Shown: positions 1-7,588 of the stretch, in pieces
Layout: each line of letters begins with the position of its first letter
How positions within the stretch are numbered: position 1 is the first letter of the stretch
Source of the DNA: Cyanobacteria bacterium UBA1221
GTDB lineage: Bacteria; Cyanobacteriota; Vampirovibrionia; Gastranaerophilales; Gastranaerophilaceae
Length of the DNA stretch: 33,413 nt
Assembly: GCA_002309425.1 (NCBI GenBank)
Contig: DBXD01000087.1
Span: 1-33,413 of the forward strand
Direction of reading: 5' to 3'
Translations under genes and position numbers: made by a program
Notes under the pieces: generated by a model
The model's database searches: none
Told to the model about the DNA's origin: nothing
The model's input: the letters and a program-made list of their open reading frames with translations, nothing else

Positions 1-342
1 ATGGTACGCAACGGCGGCAGAAACGGCGTAGCATTAACCTTTGGTTTCAGATGGGCATTAGGTAAAGACGAAACAAAAGACGAAAACGAGAAGAACGTAA
101 AACACATTGATAAGAAAAAAGTTGTCAAGACAAAACACAATGTCATTGCAAGTCCGAGCAGCAGCACGGACACGGCAAATAATACCCCTCTACCGACGGG
201 AGAGGGAGGAAAAATGGTGCGAGGAACGAGTACCAATTTTTCGGGTGAGGGGTCAGTCCAACCCGTAAAGAAAACCGTAATAAAAACATTACATCCAAAT
301 AAAAATGTTTTACGATACAAGCAATTAATCGGTGAGAAGTAA
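1..342 (+). CDS. C-terminal fragment, probable outer-membrane beta-barrel protein
   Basis: The frame is open from the first base to a TAA at 340-342 and is probably the 3' end of a longer gene starting outside the window; the ATG at base 1 is likely internal. Residues 9-18 (NGVALTFGFRW) alternate hydrophobic and polar residues and end in aromatic residues, as in the last strand of an outer-membrane beta-barrel. After this comes a Lys/Glu/Asp-rich tail, then about 25 residues (around 60-85, reading PLPTGEGG and later FSGEG) that are the translation of a GC-rich hairpin repeat at 184-253, and finally a basic end. The tail is unlike any domain I know and probably grew by repeat insertion. The barrel assignment is inference from one strand only. 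No function can be given. Confidence 0.5.
   Translation: MVRNGGRNGVALTFGFRWALGKDETKDENEKNVKHIDKKKVVKTKHNVIASPSSSTDTANNTPLPTGEGGKMVRGTSTNFSGEGSVQPVKKTVIKTLHPNKNVLRYKQLIGEK
184..253. repeat. GC-rich hairpin repeat inside coding sequence
   Basis: The element is bounded by a perfect 7-base inverted repeat (acccctc 184-190, gaggggt 247-253). Its left half forms its own hairpin at 186-206 (CCCTCT against AGAGGG around a GAC loop). It is visibly richer in G+C than the surrounding DNA. It resembles the dispersed palindromic 'ccctctcc...ggagaggg' repeats of many bacterial genomes, whose translation gives PLPxGEG-like peptides. It lies in frame within the upstream gene's tail. Copy number elsewhere cannot be seen from here. 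Confidence 0.5.
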
Positions 343-362
343 GAGAAGCTGGGGGGAAAAAT

Positions 363-434
363 CATCCCACACCCGAATCTCACAATGCTCAATAGGAAAT
401 TCTACCCTCTCCCCGTGTGCGGGATAGTGGGATG
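363..434. repeat. Second GC-rich inverted-repeat element after the stop codon
   Basis: CATCCCAC at 363-370 is matched by its reverse complement GTGGGATG at 427-434. The interior holds CCCTCTCCCC followed by GTGTGCGGG, which can fold as a short hairpin and resembles the repeat at 184-253. It lies between the end of the upstream gene and the ftsZ promoter region. It may be a degenerate copy of the same repeat family and might also end transcription of the upstream gene, though there is no long T-tract. Confidence 0.4.
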
Positions 435-578
435 TCAATATTTAATAACATTGGGGTTTTGGCGCGGATATTTTGTCAAAATTTTAACTTTCCTTAACTT
501 TTGTTCATAATTCAGTTAAATTTATTGTACTTTTTTTTTCTTTAAAATAGTATGTTAGTATATTATCATAGAGCCTAA

Positions 579-587
579 TGCTATTAT
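579..587 (+). promoter_or_regulatory. Candidate extended -10 promoter for ftsZ
   Basis: TG at 579-580 followed by one base and TATTAT at 582-587 fits an extended -10 element (TGnTATAAT, one mismatch). No good -35 box is present 16-18 bases upstream, which extended -10 promoters can tolerate. It lies about 55 bases before the ftsZ GTG in an AT-rich leader. Confidence 0.35.
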
Positions 588-641
588 AGGGTTAAGGTGT
601 AAGGAAATAAGTAATATAAAGAAATATAAGAGGTAAAATCA

Positions 642-1826
642 GTGGAAAATTTCGTATCAGATATCTTCGCTAAGCAAGATGGAACTCAATTGGGTTCAGC
701 TTCCGATCAGACATCGAGAGCAGGTGTGAATCCTACAAATATTAAAGTCGTTGGTGTCGGCGGCGGCGGCGGTAACGCTGTAAACAGAATGATTAAATCA
801 GGACTTTCAGGTGTGGAGTTCTGGTTGATGAATACAGATTTACAAGTTTTAGAGTACGGGCAGACTAAAAATAAAATTCAGTTAGGAGCAAAATCAACGG
901 AAGGTCTTGGCGCAGGTGGTGACCCGTCTGTTGGAGAAAAGGCTGCAGAAGAGGCTCAACAGGAAATTACGGAAGCATTAGACGGCGCTGATATGGTATT
1001 TATTACTGCCGGAATGGGTGGCGGTACTGGTACCGGTGCAGCTCCGATTGTTGCAAAAATTGCAAAAGAATTAGGTATTTTGACAATAGCTGTTGTAACA
1101 AAACCCTTCTCCTGGGAAGGTCGTAAAAGACAAAACCAGGCAGAACAAGGTTTGGAAAAACTTAGAGAATGTGTTGATGCGGTAATTGTTATTCCTAACG
1201 ACAAATTATTGCAGGTTGTTGACAGACAGGTGTCTTTGACAGAATCATTCTTGATAGTTGACGAAGTCTTGTTAAGAGGTGTTCAGGGTATATCCGATAT
1301 TATTACAATTCCTGGTATGATAAATGTTGACTTTGCAGATGTTAAGAGCGTAATGCAGGGTTCCGGCTCAGCCTTGATGGGTATCGGTCGTGCTCAGGGT
1401 GAAGGAAGAGCTATAAAGGCTGCTGAAATTGCAATTAATTCTCAGTTGCTTGAATCTTCTATCAACGGTGCAACCGGTGTAATTGTTAATATCACAGGCG
1501 GACCCGATATGACATTGCATGAAATCTCTGATGCCGCAAATATTATTCACGATGCGGTTACTGAAGATGCAACGGTTATTATCGGTACGGCAGTTAATGA
1601 AAATATTCAAAACGAAATCAATGTTACTGTTATTGCGACAGGTTTTGAAGTTAAGAAAAATATTGATGTGCCGAAAGCTGATGCAAGCAGGTCTGTATCT
1701 GATTTATTTGCAGGTACTACTTTCTCAAACAGTTTCGCAAATATTGAAACTCAGAGAAAACCGTCTGTTCCTCATGTATCAGATAGATTTTCTAATATCG
1801 AAATCCCTGATTTCTTGAAGAAATAA
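642..1826 (+). CDS. ftsZ: Cell division GTPase FtsZ
   Basis: Tubulin-like GTPase that polymerises at midcell into the Z ring and recruits the divisome. The 394 residues show the nucleotide-binding glycine-rich start (VGVGGGGGNAVNRM), the tubulin signature GGGTGTG at residues 126-132, the T7-loop region (NVDFADVKSVM) and the C-terminal partner-binding peptide (IPDFLKK) at the very end after a variable linker. Start is GTG at 642, chosen because AAGAGG lies 8 bases upstream. The stretch GVEFW before MNTD is typical of cyanobacterial FtsZ and supports a cyanobacterial-relative host. Oddities are minor: SFLIVDEVLLRGVQG replaces the more usual AFxxADDVLRQGVQG. It appears monocistronic, with its own terminator; no ftsA or ftsQ is adjacent in the window. 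Confidence 0.97.
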   Translation: MENFVSDIFAKQDGTQLGSASDQTSRAGVNPTNIKVVGVGGGGGNAVNRMIKSGLSGVEFWLMNTDLQVLEYGQTKNKIQLGAKSTEGLGAGGDPSVGEKAAEEAQQEITEALDGADMVFITAGMGGGTGTGAAPIVAKIAKELGILTIAVVTKPFSWEGRKRQNQAEQGLEKLRECVDAVIVIPNDKLLQVVDRQVSLTESFLIVDEVLLRGVQGISDIITIPGMINVDFADVKSVMQGSGSALMGIGRAQGEGRAIKAAEIAINSQLLESSINGATGVIVNITGGPDMTLHEISDAANIIHDAVTEDATVIIGTAVNENIQNEINVTVIATGFEVKKNIDVPKADASRSVSDLFAGTTFSNSFANIETQRKPSVPHVSDRFSNIEIPDFLKK

Positions 1827-1873
1827 CAGGTAAGTCAGTTTGACACAGATAAAGTTGAAGTATGAAAAATCAG

Positions 1874-1908
1874 CGGGTATTTGTAGTTTACAAATACCCG
1901 TTTTTTTA
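1874..1908 (+). terminator. Rho-independent terminator of ftsZ
   Basis: A 12-base perfect stem (CGGGTATTTGTA 1874-1885 with TACAAATACCCG 1889-1900), a 3-base loop and a run of seven T at 1901-1907. It is placed 48 bases after the ftsZ stop. Confidence 0.9.
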
Positions 1909-1933
1909 TCTTATAAAATTTTTGTTTGTAAAT

Positions 1934-2377
1934 TTATTCTTCCAGTTCTCTTCTCAAATCTTCTACCGTAACGTGCAGAACCGGAGAATTTTCATCTTTT
2001 TTCAGGTAAACCTCTTTTATTCCGGACTGAACAATAAATCTTTTACACAAAATACATATAAAATTATGTCCCCAAATATACATGGTAGAATTTTTGCAAC
2101 GGTCCTGACCTGCCTGTATAATAGCATTTTGTTCCGCATGTATTGAACGGCAGGTTTCGTATCTTGTGCCGGATTCAATATGGTTATCCATTCTGTAACA
2201 AGAACCTCTTTCATAGCAGGATTCTACCTTTGACGGGGTCCCGTTGTAGCCGGTTGCTTTAATTTTTTTGTCATCCCCGACAATTACGGCTCCGACTTGC
2301 GCTCTTAGACAATTTGAACGGCTTGCACAGGTTTTTGCCATGTCTAAAAAATATTCTTCCCAACTTTTTATTTCCAT
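1934..2377 (-). CDS. dCMP deaminase-like protein (ComEB family)
   Basis: Zinc-dependent cytidine/deoxycytidylate deaminase family; dCMP deaminases convert dCMP to dUMP to supply thymidylate synthesis. From the chosen start the protein has 147 residues. It shows the substrate-side motif AQVGAVIV and ATGYNGTPS (residues 26-49), Cys54/Cys60 with the ESGTRYETCRSIHAEQ block typical of the dCMP-deaminase subgroup, the catalytic HAE at 80-82, and the second zinc motif CILC at 108-111. The Pro that normally precedes the first of those cysteines is Ile here. Start is the ATG at 2377, with AAAGGA 7 bases upstream; a TTG five codons earlier is in frame, but the Shine-Dalgarno sequence would then lie inside the gene. 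It lies 20 bases downstream of the PurH-like gene and is probably co-transcribed with it. Confidence 0.85.
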   Translation of the reverse strand: MEIKSWEEYFLDMAKTCASRSNCLRAQVGAVIVGDDKKIKATGYNGTPSKVESCYERGSCYRMDNHIESGTRYETCRSIHAEQNAIIQAGQDRCKNSTMYIWGHNFICILCKRFIVQSGIKEVYLKKDENSPVLHVTVEDLRRELEE

Positions 2378-2397
2378 AAAAAATCCTTTCAAAATCT

Positions 2398-3393
2398 TTA
2401 ATGTTTATAATTTTTTATACCTGTCAGAATCATTGCAATATTGTATTTGTCGGCAAGTTCAATAATTTTATTTTCATTATCCGCTCCGCCGGGTTGGATA
2501 ATTGTAGAAATTCTGCCCTGAGCGGCAGCATATACGCAATCAATTGTCGGGATAATATTATCTGATGCGAGAATTGCGTTCTTTGCCCCGTCACATGCTG
2601 TATTCATTGCAAATTCAACGGCATTAACGGGGGATGCAAAACCTTGCGCTATCGCTTCAGTTTTAAAATCTTTTGCGATAATAATAGAATTTGAACGGGC
2701 ATATTTTGAGATTTTCCATGCAAATACCGCATCTTCAATTTGTTCTGTCGTAGGTTTTGTCTTTGTGACTACATTAAAGGAATCTTTGCCGAGTGTGCTG
2801 TGATTAATATCCTGATAAAGTGTTCCAAAAGGTGTAATCTTAATTTCTTTTTGCAATATATGCTTAAATTCCTTGAACGGTGTTTTTATCAGAACAACTT
2901 TTGTAAATTTATTTTCTTTTAATAATTTAAGTCCGTCTTCTTCAATTTCCGGTGCAATGATTAGTTTAACCGACATTGAATTTATATGTTTTGCGACTTC
3001 ATAAGTAACTTTTTGCGAGAAACCAATAGCACCAAAAAATGATGACATCGGATCACAGTCAAATGCTTTGTTGTATGCTTCTTCAATATCAGGAGCCAGA
3101 GCAACCCCGCATATTGCAGAGTCCCTGACTATGGCAACGGCACATACATCATAAAATTCCGATAGTATGTTGGAAAGTTCGGATATATTTATCACATCAT
3201 TATATGATAAAGCATCTTCTCCGATGATTTCAAAATCGGCCATTCCGGAGGTTTTCAAAATACCTGCGGACTGATGCGGGTTTTCGCCGTGGGCTAAATC
3301 CCATAAAGGTTGATATTCCAATTCTTTTTCCAATTCCCATTTTGTATTGTCGTTTGAATTGTCAAATATTTTTACTTCTGCCATTTTTGCCAT
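2398..3393 (-). CDS. PurH-like AICAR transformylase domain, stand-alone and possibly inactive
   Basis: Homologous to the C-terminal AICAR transformylase part of bifunctional PurH; the N-terminal IMP cyclohydrolase domain is absent (331 residues against about 510 for full PurH). Recognisable blocks are GENPHQ (36-41), LSYNDV (62-67), CGVALAPDIEEAY (95-107), DPMSSFFGAIGF (114-125), AWKISKYARSN, and IIQPGGADNENKI near the end with a C-terminal histidine. In active enzymes the motif reads VKHxxPxG, where Lys-His are catalytic; here it reads VRDSAICG, so both are changed, and the usual GQ-SR stretch is also altered. I infer either a changed reaction or a non-catalytic paralogue, with genuine PurH elsewhere. 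Start ATG 3393 has AGGAGA 6 bases upstream. It precedes the deaminase gene in a two-gene unit. Confidence 0.8.
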   Translation of the reverse strand: MAKMAEVKIFDNSNDNTKWELEKELEYQPLWDLAHGENPHQSAGILKTSGMADFEIIGEDALSYNDVINISELSNILSEFYDVCAVAIVRDSAICGVALAPDIEEAYNKAFDCDPMSSFFGAIGFSQKVTYEVAKHINSMSVKLIIAPEIEEDGLKLLKENKFTKVVLIKTPFKEFKHILQKEIKITPFGTLYQDINHSTLGKDSFNVVTKTKPTTEQIEDAVFAWKISKYARSNSIIIAKDFKTEAIAQGFASPVNAVEFAMNTACDGAKNAILASDNIIPTIDCVYAAAQGRISTIIQPGGADNENKIIELADKYNIAMILTGIKNYKH

Positions 3394-3626
3394 AGCTATT
3401 CTCCTATATGTCTGAATCTAACATAAAAACATTCGGTTGTAAAATTTAATCCGGGTGCGTGTAGCAGGTATTTATATTAAGATTTGTTCCAAATATGTTT
3501 TTGGGGGATAATGTTTGTTTACATTTTATCTTAAATGTGGTATAAATACCATAAAAGATTTGATGATTAGGAGAATGGTAAAATTATTTTCATTAGAGAG
3601 TTTTACTTGTTATAAAAAGTTCTTGG

Positions 3627-3652
3627 CTTAGCACAACAGATATTGTGTTAGG
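3627..3652. promoter_or_regulatory. Imperfect inverted repeat upstream of the RTX-like gene
   Basis: CTTAGCACAA (3627-3636) and TTGTGTTAGG (3643-3652) match as an inverted repeat at 8 of 10 positions around a 6-base centre. It sits 46 bases before the start codon of the large repeat protein and is therefore a candidate operator or leader hairpin. No regulator can be named. Confidence 0.3.
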
Positions 3653-3698
3653 TTTTTGTGTTGGATAAATGTGTTACATAACAAAAGGAGAAATTAAG

Positions 3699-6674
3699 AT
3701 GGTAGCAGTGAAAGAAGTACATGGTAAAAAAGGAAAGGTAAAAATTACAGAGGAAGGTATGGTGAATGTTCTGGATAACAGTACTAATTCCACCTATCTG
3801 GTCCAAAACAAACCGGGCAGTGAAAATACGTTCATATTTGAAAGCGGTTCAGGAAAAGATGTAATTATTGGTTCAGACCGCGATGATTTTCTTTCTTTTG
3901 TAGATGATGATTTAAAATTTACTAAAGCCGGCAACAGTAATGACCTTGTTATTAAGAAAAATAGTGATAAAGACTCTGTTACATTAAAAGATTATTTTGC
4001 ATCTGATGACAGAATTATTGGATTTGATATAGATAATGCACTAAATTATATGTATGACCAAACAATTTATGTATCCGGTAAAGGTAAGATTGAGGGCGCT
4101 GAAGGATTTCATAATGTTATCACCGGCAGCAAAAAGGCTGATAAAATTTATGCGAACGGTTCTACTAATGTAGTGGAAGGTGGAAAAGGAAACGATACTT
4201 ATTACTTTAATATTGACCGGACAGCAGAACACCGGAACCAGATAATTATCAATAAAGGGGATGGTAATGATACCGTTGTTGTTGAAAAAATAGAAGATAC
4301 GGATTATGACGGAAAATATTACGGTATTCCTGAAATTTTATTTAACGAAGAAGCTGATTTTACATATTCAAAAGAATTTAATGATTTAATAATCACAGCA
4401 ACTCACGCTGACGGTACTAAAGAAATGGTGCGAGTAACCGACTATTTCGACATAGAAAGTGTGTCAAATATATATGAAGATCCGTCATTATATACTCAAA
4501 AAGACGTTTTAACATTAGTATCAGGCGAAAATACTGTTAATGTTAACGATGTGCTGTTTAACAGCGATGCTCAAATTGAGGTAAAAAGTATTAAGGCTTC
4601 TAAGTTACTTGAATATTTTGTAAAAGAAGAAGAGATAGATTTGCCAAAAGGATTAAAAATTCCTAAAGCATTAAAGGATATAAATGTATTCCTGGGTTCT
4701 GAAGGAAATGATATTTTTAACGGCACAAAAGGCAAAGATGTAATGATTTCTTTTGGCGGTAACAATACGTTTACAACAGGCGCAAAAGGTCAGACTGTTA
4801 TGCTATCTACTGATAACCACAGTAATGATACATACACCGTTAATTCTTTCACTGCGGGTACCGTTGTTGTTGATGGCGGCGGAAATGATACAATAACAAT
4901 CAAAGGCGTTGATGTTAATGATATCCATATGGCAAGTATGTTTGGAGATACTTCTTTTGCATTCCTGACAGATACTAAAGGTGTAAGTAATCTTGCAAGT
5001 ATAGATATCCCGAAAGTTTATGAGAAAGTTATGGAAGTTATGTCTGTTATCGGTTCTTTTGATGATGATGATGCTGATGCGGCTACGATTAAGGAAATGG
5101 TTAAAACTATCAATTCCGCTCTGAATATGATTCCGGGACTTATTAATAAGGTAAGAGGTGTTGGTATTTATGCAGAGGGAAGTAATGATTATGACTATGA
5201 TTATAATACGGGTATTGAAACCGTAACAGAAACAACATCCAACATTTTTGAAAACATAACCGTTGTTGACAAAAACGGAAATGAACAAACTATATCACAA
5301 CATGATATGGAAGTTTATCAGGTATTAATGCTGAACAAGCTCATGACATATGTTGCTAATGCACAGGCAAAACTTGTTGAAAACGGATTTTTACCCGAAG
5401 ACTCCGATATAGAGGACGTTCTCACATACATATTAACCAAACCTGCAACAAAAGCAGAAAAGAAGATGTATAATCAGGTTAAAAACGGCTTCTTCGATTT
5501 GTTCAAGAATATGTATATCGGTACAAGCGGTGATAATGAATACACCGTCAAAAAATTTGATAACGGTGTAGATATTGTATCAGGAACAGGAAATGACAAG
5601 TTCGTATTCAAAGGTGATATCGGAAACACTGCAGGCATTCAATATAATATTGTATCTGACCTTGGTGAAAATGATGTTGATTCAATTGAATTGAAGAATT
5701 ATTCATTTGATAAAAATACATTGTTCTCTAATAACCTTGTTAATAAATCAGGTGACAATGTATATTTCAACGGATTGGAATTAAATGCATTTAACGCTAA
5801 AAAAGATACTTTTGCATCTGTTAACTATTATATAAACGGCATTTCCGAAGATGACGGTTATGACATAACAACCAATAAATTTGAAGGTCTGACAATCACT
5901 GACGCTGACCGTACTTATAATGTTACCGCAGAATATAATGCAGGAAACCTTGCGTATGATTGGTCAACAGAAGATGAAGCAAGCGTAAATCACTATGCTG
6001 TAATGGTTGCAAATAACAGTTCTGTTGTATCAAACGGTGCATATAACGTTATTTCTGCAAATTCATTTGCATCAAGTCCTGAAGACAACGCAAGCTTTAC
6101 ATATACATATGGTGGCGGACATGATGTAGTTTCTTCATCAAATGATTTTTCAAATGATACTTATACCGTAGGGTCATTTGATAAGAATACTCGCCTTATT
6201 GTTAGTGATATGGGTATGTCTGATAATAATGATACTTTGACTATCTCAGAAGGCTACAATAATGCCAGATTGTTCTTCAACGTTGATGTAGACGGTAATG
6301 TTGATACCACTACTTTCAGCATAATATCAGCAGAAAACATGAATAAAGGAAACTTCAGCGTATATGGTGTTGGTGATTATTCAATGTTTAACGTCAACAA
6401 CGGTATAAGCTTCGTTATGAATATGGATGCATGGGATACTGATGATACAACTTGGAGTTCAGGTATTGAACATTTGTACTATGGTGAAAATGAAGTTCAA
6501 ATGGATAATGTAGTTGCAGCTCTGGCCGCTGAGGTTTCAAGTTGGTTAGCTGACAATTCTCATGGCTATACAGATGTTGCTGATGTCTTGAATAACGGTT
6601 CAAAATCAGATATCGCAGCATTACTTGCTATATACAACAACTTTGATATGAATGAGCCAATATTAATGCCATAA
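3699..6674 (+). CDS. Large RTX-like repeat protein, probable type I secretion substrate
   Basis: The 991-residue product is acidic and rich in Asn, Asp and Gly. It carries scattered calcium-binding RTX-like nonapeptides (GGxGxDxhx type): around residues 158-172 (GGKGNDTYYF), 332-348 (GSEGNDIFNGTKGKD), 390-402 (GGGNDTITIKG), 627-640 (SGTGNDKFVFKGD) and 805-815 (GGGHDVV). Two longer modules repeat: NDTYTVNSF...GGGNDTITI and NDTYTVGSF...DNNDTLTI. There is no N-terminal signal peptide, which fits C-terminal-signal type I secretion, but no transporter gene is nearby. RTX proteins act outside the cell as adhesins, enzymes or toxins; no catalytic domain is recognised here. Start is the ATG at 3699 with AAGGAG at 3685-3690, in preference to an in-frame ATG at 3669 that lacks a ribosome site. 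A strong terminator follows. Confidence 0.75.
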   Translation: MVAVKEVHGKKGKVKITEEGMVNVLDNSTNSTYLVQNKPGSENTFIFESGSGKDVIIGSDRDDFLSFVDDDLKFTKAGNSNDLVIKKNSDKDSVTLKDYFASDDRIIGFDIDNALNYMYDQTIYVSGKGKIEGAEGFHNVITGSKKADKIYANGSTNVVEGGKGNDTYYFNIDRTAEHRNQIIINKGDGNDTVVVEKIEDTDYDGKYYGIPEILFNEEADFTYSKEFNDLIITATHADGTKEMVRVTDYFDIESVSNIYEDPSLYTQKDVLTLVSGENTVNVNDVLFNSDAQIEVKSIKASKLLEYFVKEEEIDLPKGLKIPKALKDINVFLGSEGNDIFNGTKGKDVMISFGGNNTFTTGAKGQTVMLSTDNHSNDTYTVNSFTAGTVVVDGGGNDTITIKGVDVNDIHMASMFGDTSFAFLTDTKGVSNLASIDIPKVYEKVMEVMSVIGSFDDDDADAATIKEMVKTINSALNMIPGLINKVRGVGIYAEGSNDYDYDYNTGIETVTETTSNIFENITVVDKNGNEQTISQHDMEVYQVLMLNKLMTYVANAQAKLVENGFLPEDSDIEDVLTYILTKPATKAEKKMYNQVKNGFFDLFKNMYIGTSGDNEYTVKKFDNGVDIVSGTGNDKFVFKGDIGNTAGIQYNIVSDLGENDVDSIELKNYSFDKNTLFSNNLVNKSGDNVYFNGLELNAFNAKKDTFASVNYYINGISEDDGYDITTNKFEGLTITDADRTYNVTAEYNAGNLAYDWSTEDEASVNHYAVMVANNSSVVSNGAYNVISANSFASSPEDNASFTYTYGGGHDVVSSSNDFSNDTYTVGSFDKNTRLIVSDMGMSDNNDTLTISEGYNNARLFFNVDVDGNVDTTTFSIISAENMNKGNFSVYGVGDYSMFNVNNGISFVMNMDAWDTDDTTWSSGIEHLYYGENEVQMDNVVAALAAEVSSWLADNSHGYTDVADVLNNGSKSDIAALLAIYNNFDMNEPILMP

Positions 6675-6698
6675 TTTCAGTTATATCAAAAGCGTTAT

Positions 6699-6731
6699 AA
6701 AAAAGGCGGACATTCGTGTCCGTCTTTTTTA
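6699..6731 (+). terminator. Terminator with TTCG tetraloop
   Basis: GGCGGACA (6705-6712), loop TTCG, TGTCCGTC (6717-6724), with one G-U pair and a T-run from 6725; flanking A-run and T-run extend the stem. It ends the RTX-like gene's transcript. Confidence 0.88.
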
Positions 6732-6765
6732 TAAGAAAAAGTTTCTATGTTTTTTTATATGCATG

Positions 6766-6794
6766 TTGAAATAATTTTGCCTTTCTAATATAAT
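6766..6794 (+). promoter_or_regulatory. Sigma-70 type promoter for the coiled-coil gene
   Basis: TTGAAA (6766-6771), a 17-base spacer and a perfect TATAAT (6789-6794). The predicted start of transcription is about 30 bases before the ATG at 6833. Lies directly after the preceding terminator, so the next gene is independently expressed. Confidence 0.75.
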
Positions 6795-6832
6795 CGTCGT
6801 ATAGGAAGTATAATATAAAGGATTTTAAAGAT

Positions 6833-7453
6833 ATGGACAATACAAAAATGGCAGAAGGTGTCGGTAAAAAGATTGTAGAGGCGCTAAAACAACAGTCAGA
6901 TGTTGAAATTATTCCTGTAAAGGAAAATTCTGAAGAGCAGGATTCAGAGAAAGTACAGACATTCGAGGGTCTGGGTGAAAAATCCGTTACGGACTCATCT
7001 TTTGGTTCTGATACTTTTGAAGGGTTTAACTCGGGAATGTCTGATTTTTCGATGAACAGTTCAGAAAATTCCATAGATAAAGCTTTAAACAGCACTTTAA
7101 TGAACTTTAAAGCAAATGATTATAATAATCAGGCTGTGATAGAGGAAATGGATCTTCCGGCAAATGTCGCAGTATTAAGACAATTAATTACTAAAATCCC
7201 TGCCGGGGTTTCAAAGCAGACAGGTGCTCTTATAATTAAGCAAACAATGGAAGCACTGGGTATATCTATGACAAATGTTTTGCAGGAAGCCCAGCAGGTT
7301 CAGGAAAGGCTTACACAGTCAGTAAAAGAGTGTCAGACAAATGTTCTGGAATATAAAAAGCAAATTAATATTTTAGAAGTCCAGGCTCAGAAATATCAAA
7401 GACAATTTGCTGCAATAAATGATATAATCAGTTTATTTATTCAGACAAATTAG
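6833..7453 (+). CDS. Conserved-looking coiled-coil protein of unknown function
   Basis: I do not recognise this 206-residue protein. The first 95 residues are acidic and Ser/Glu/Asp/Phe-rich, probably disordered. From about residue 100 a structured part begins (DLPANVAVLRQLITKIP, then GVSKQTGALIIKQTMEALG), followed by an amphipathic helix of about 55 residues (150-205) rich in Gln, Glu, Lys and Leu that looks like a coiled coil. There is no signal peptide or membrane segment, so it is likely cytoplasmic. Start ATG 6833 has AAAGGA about 10 bases upstream. It has its own promoter and its own terminator, so it is a single-gene unit. The architecture, disordered tail plus coiled coil, suits a scaffold or division/segregation adaptor, but this is only a guess. 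Confidence 0.7.
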   Translation: MDNTKMAEGVGKKIVEALKQQSDVEIIPVKENSEEQDSEKVQTFEGLGEKSVTDSSFGSDTFEGFNSGMSDFSMNSSENSIDKALNSTLMNFKANDYNNQAVIEEMDLPANVAVLRQLITKIPAGVSKQTGALIIKQTMEALGISMTNVLQEAQQVQERLTQSVKECQTNVLEYKKQINILEVQAQKYQRQFAAINDIISLFIQTN

Positions 7454-7474
7454 TTGGTAAAACTTACAGATGTT

Positions 7475-7507
7475 AAAAAAGCCGAAAAAAATTTTTTCGG
7501 CTTTTTT
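7475..7507 (+). terminator. Rho-independent terminator after the coiled-coil gene
   Basis: A long AT-rich stem, AAAAAAGCCGAAAAAA (7475-7490) with TTTTTTCGGCTTTTTT (7492-7507), carries a four-pair GCCG/CGGC core and ends in a T-run. The symmetry means it could work on both strands. Confidence 0.85.
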
Positions 7508-7588
7508 TGTTAAAGTTCAATCGATTATATGACATTATTTATTAAAATAAATGTTAGTATATAAAAAAGTACAGACTGCGGGGATTTT

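Noticed and set aside
4803..5288. Long minus-strand frames inside the RTX-like gene
   Set aside because: They are mirror frames of Asn/Asp/Thr-rich coding sequence, giving Ile/Asn/Cys-rich peptides without starts or domains.
7520..7588. Heat-shock operator (CIRCE) before clpB
   Set aside because: Only an AT-only palindrome is present (around ATTTATTAAAATAAAT); the TTAGCACTC-type arms of CIRCE are absent.
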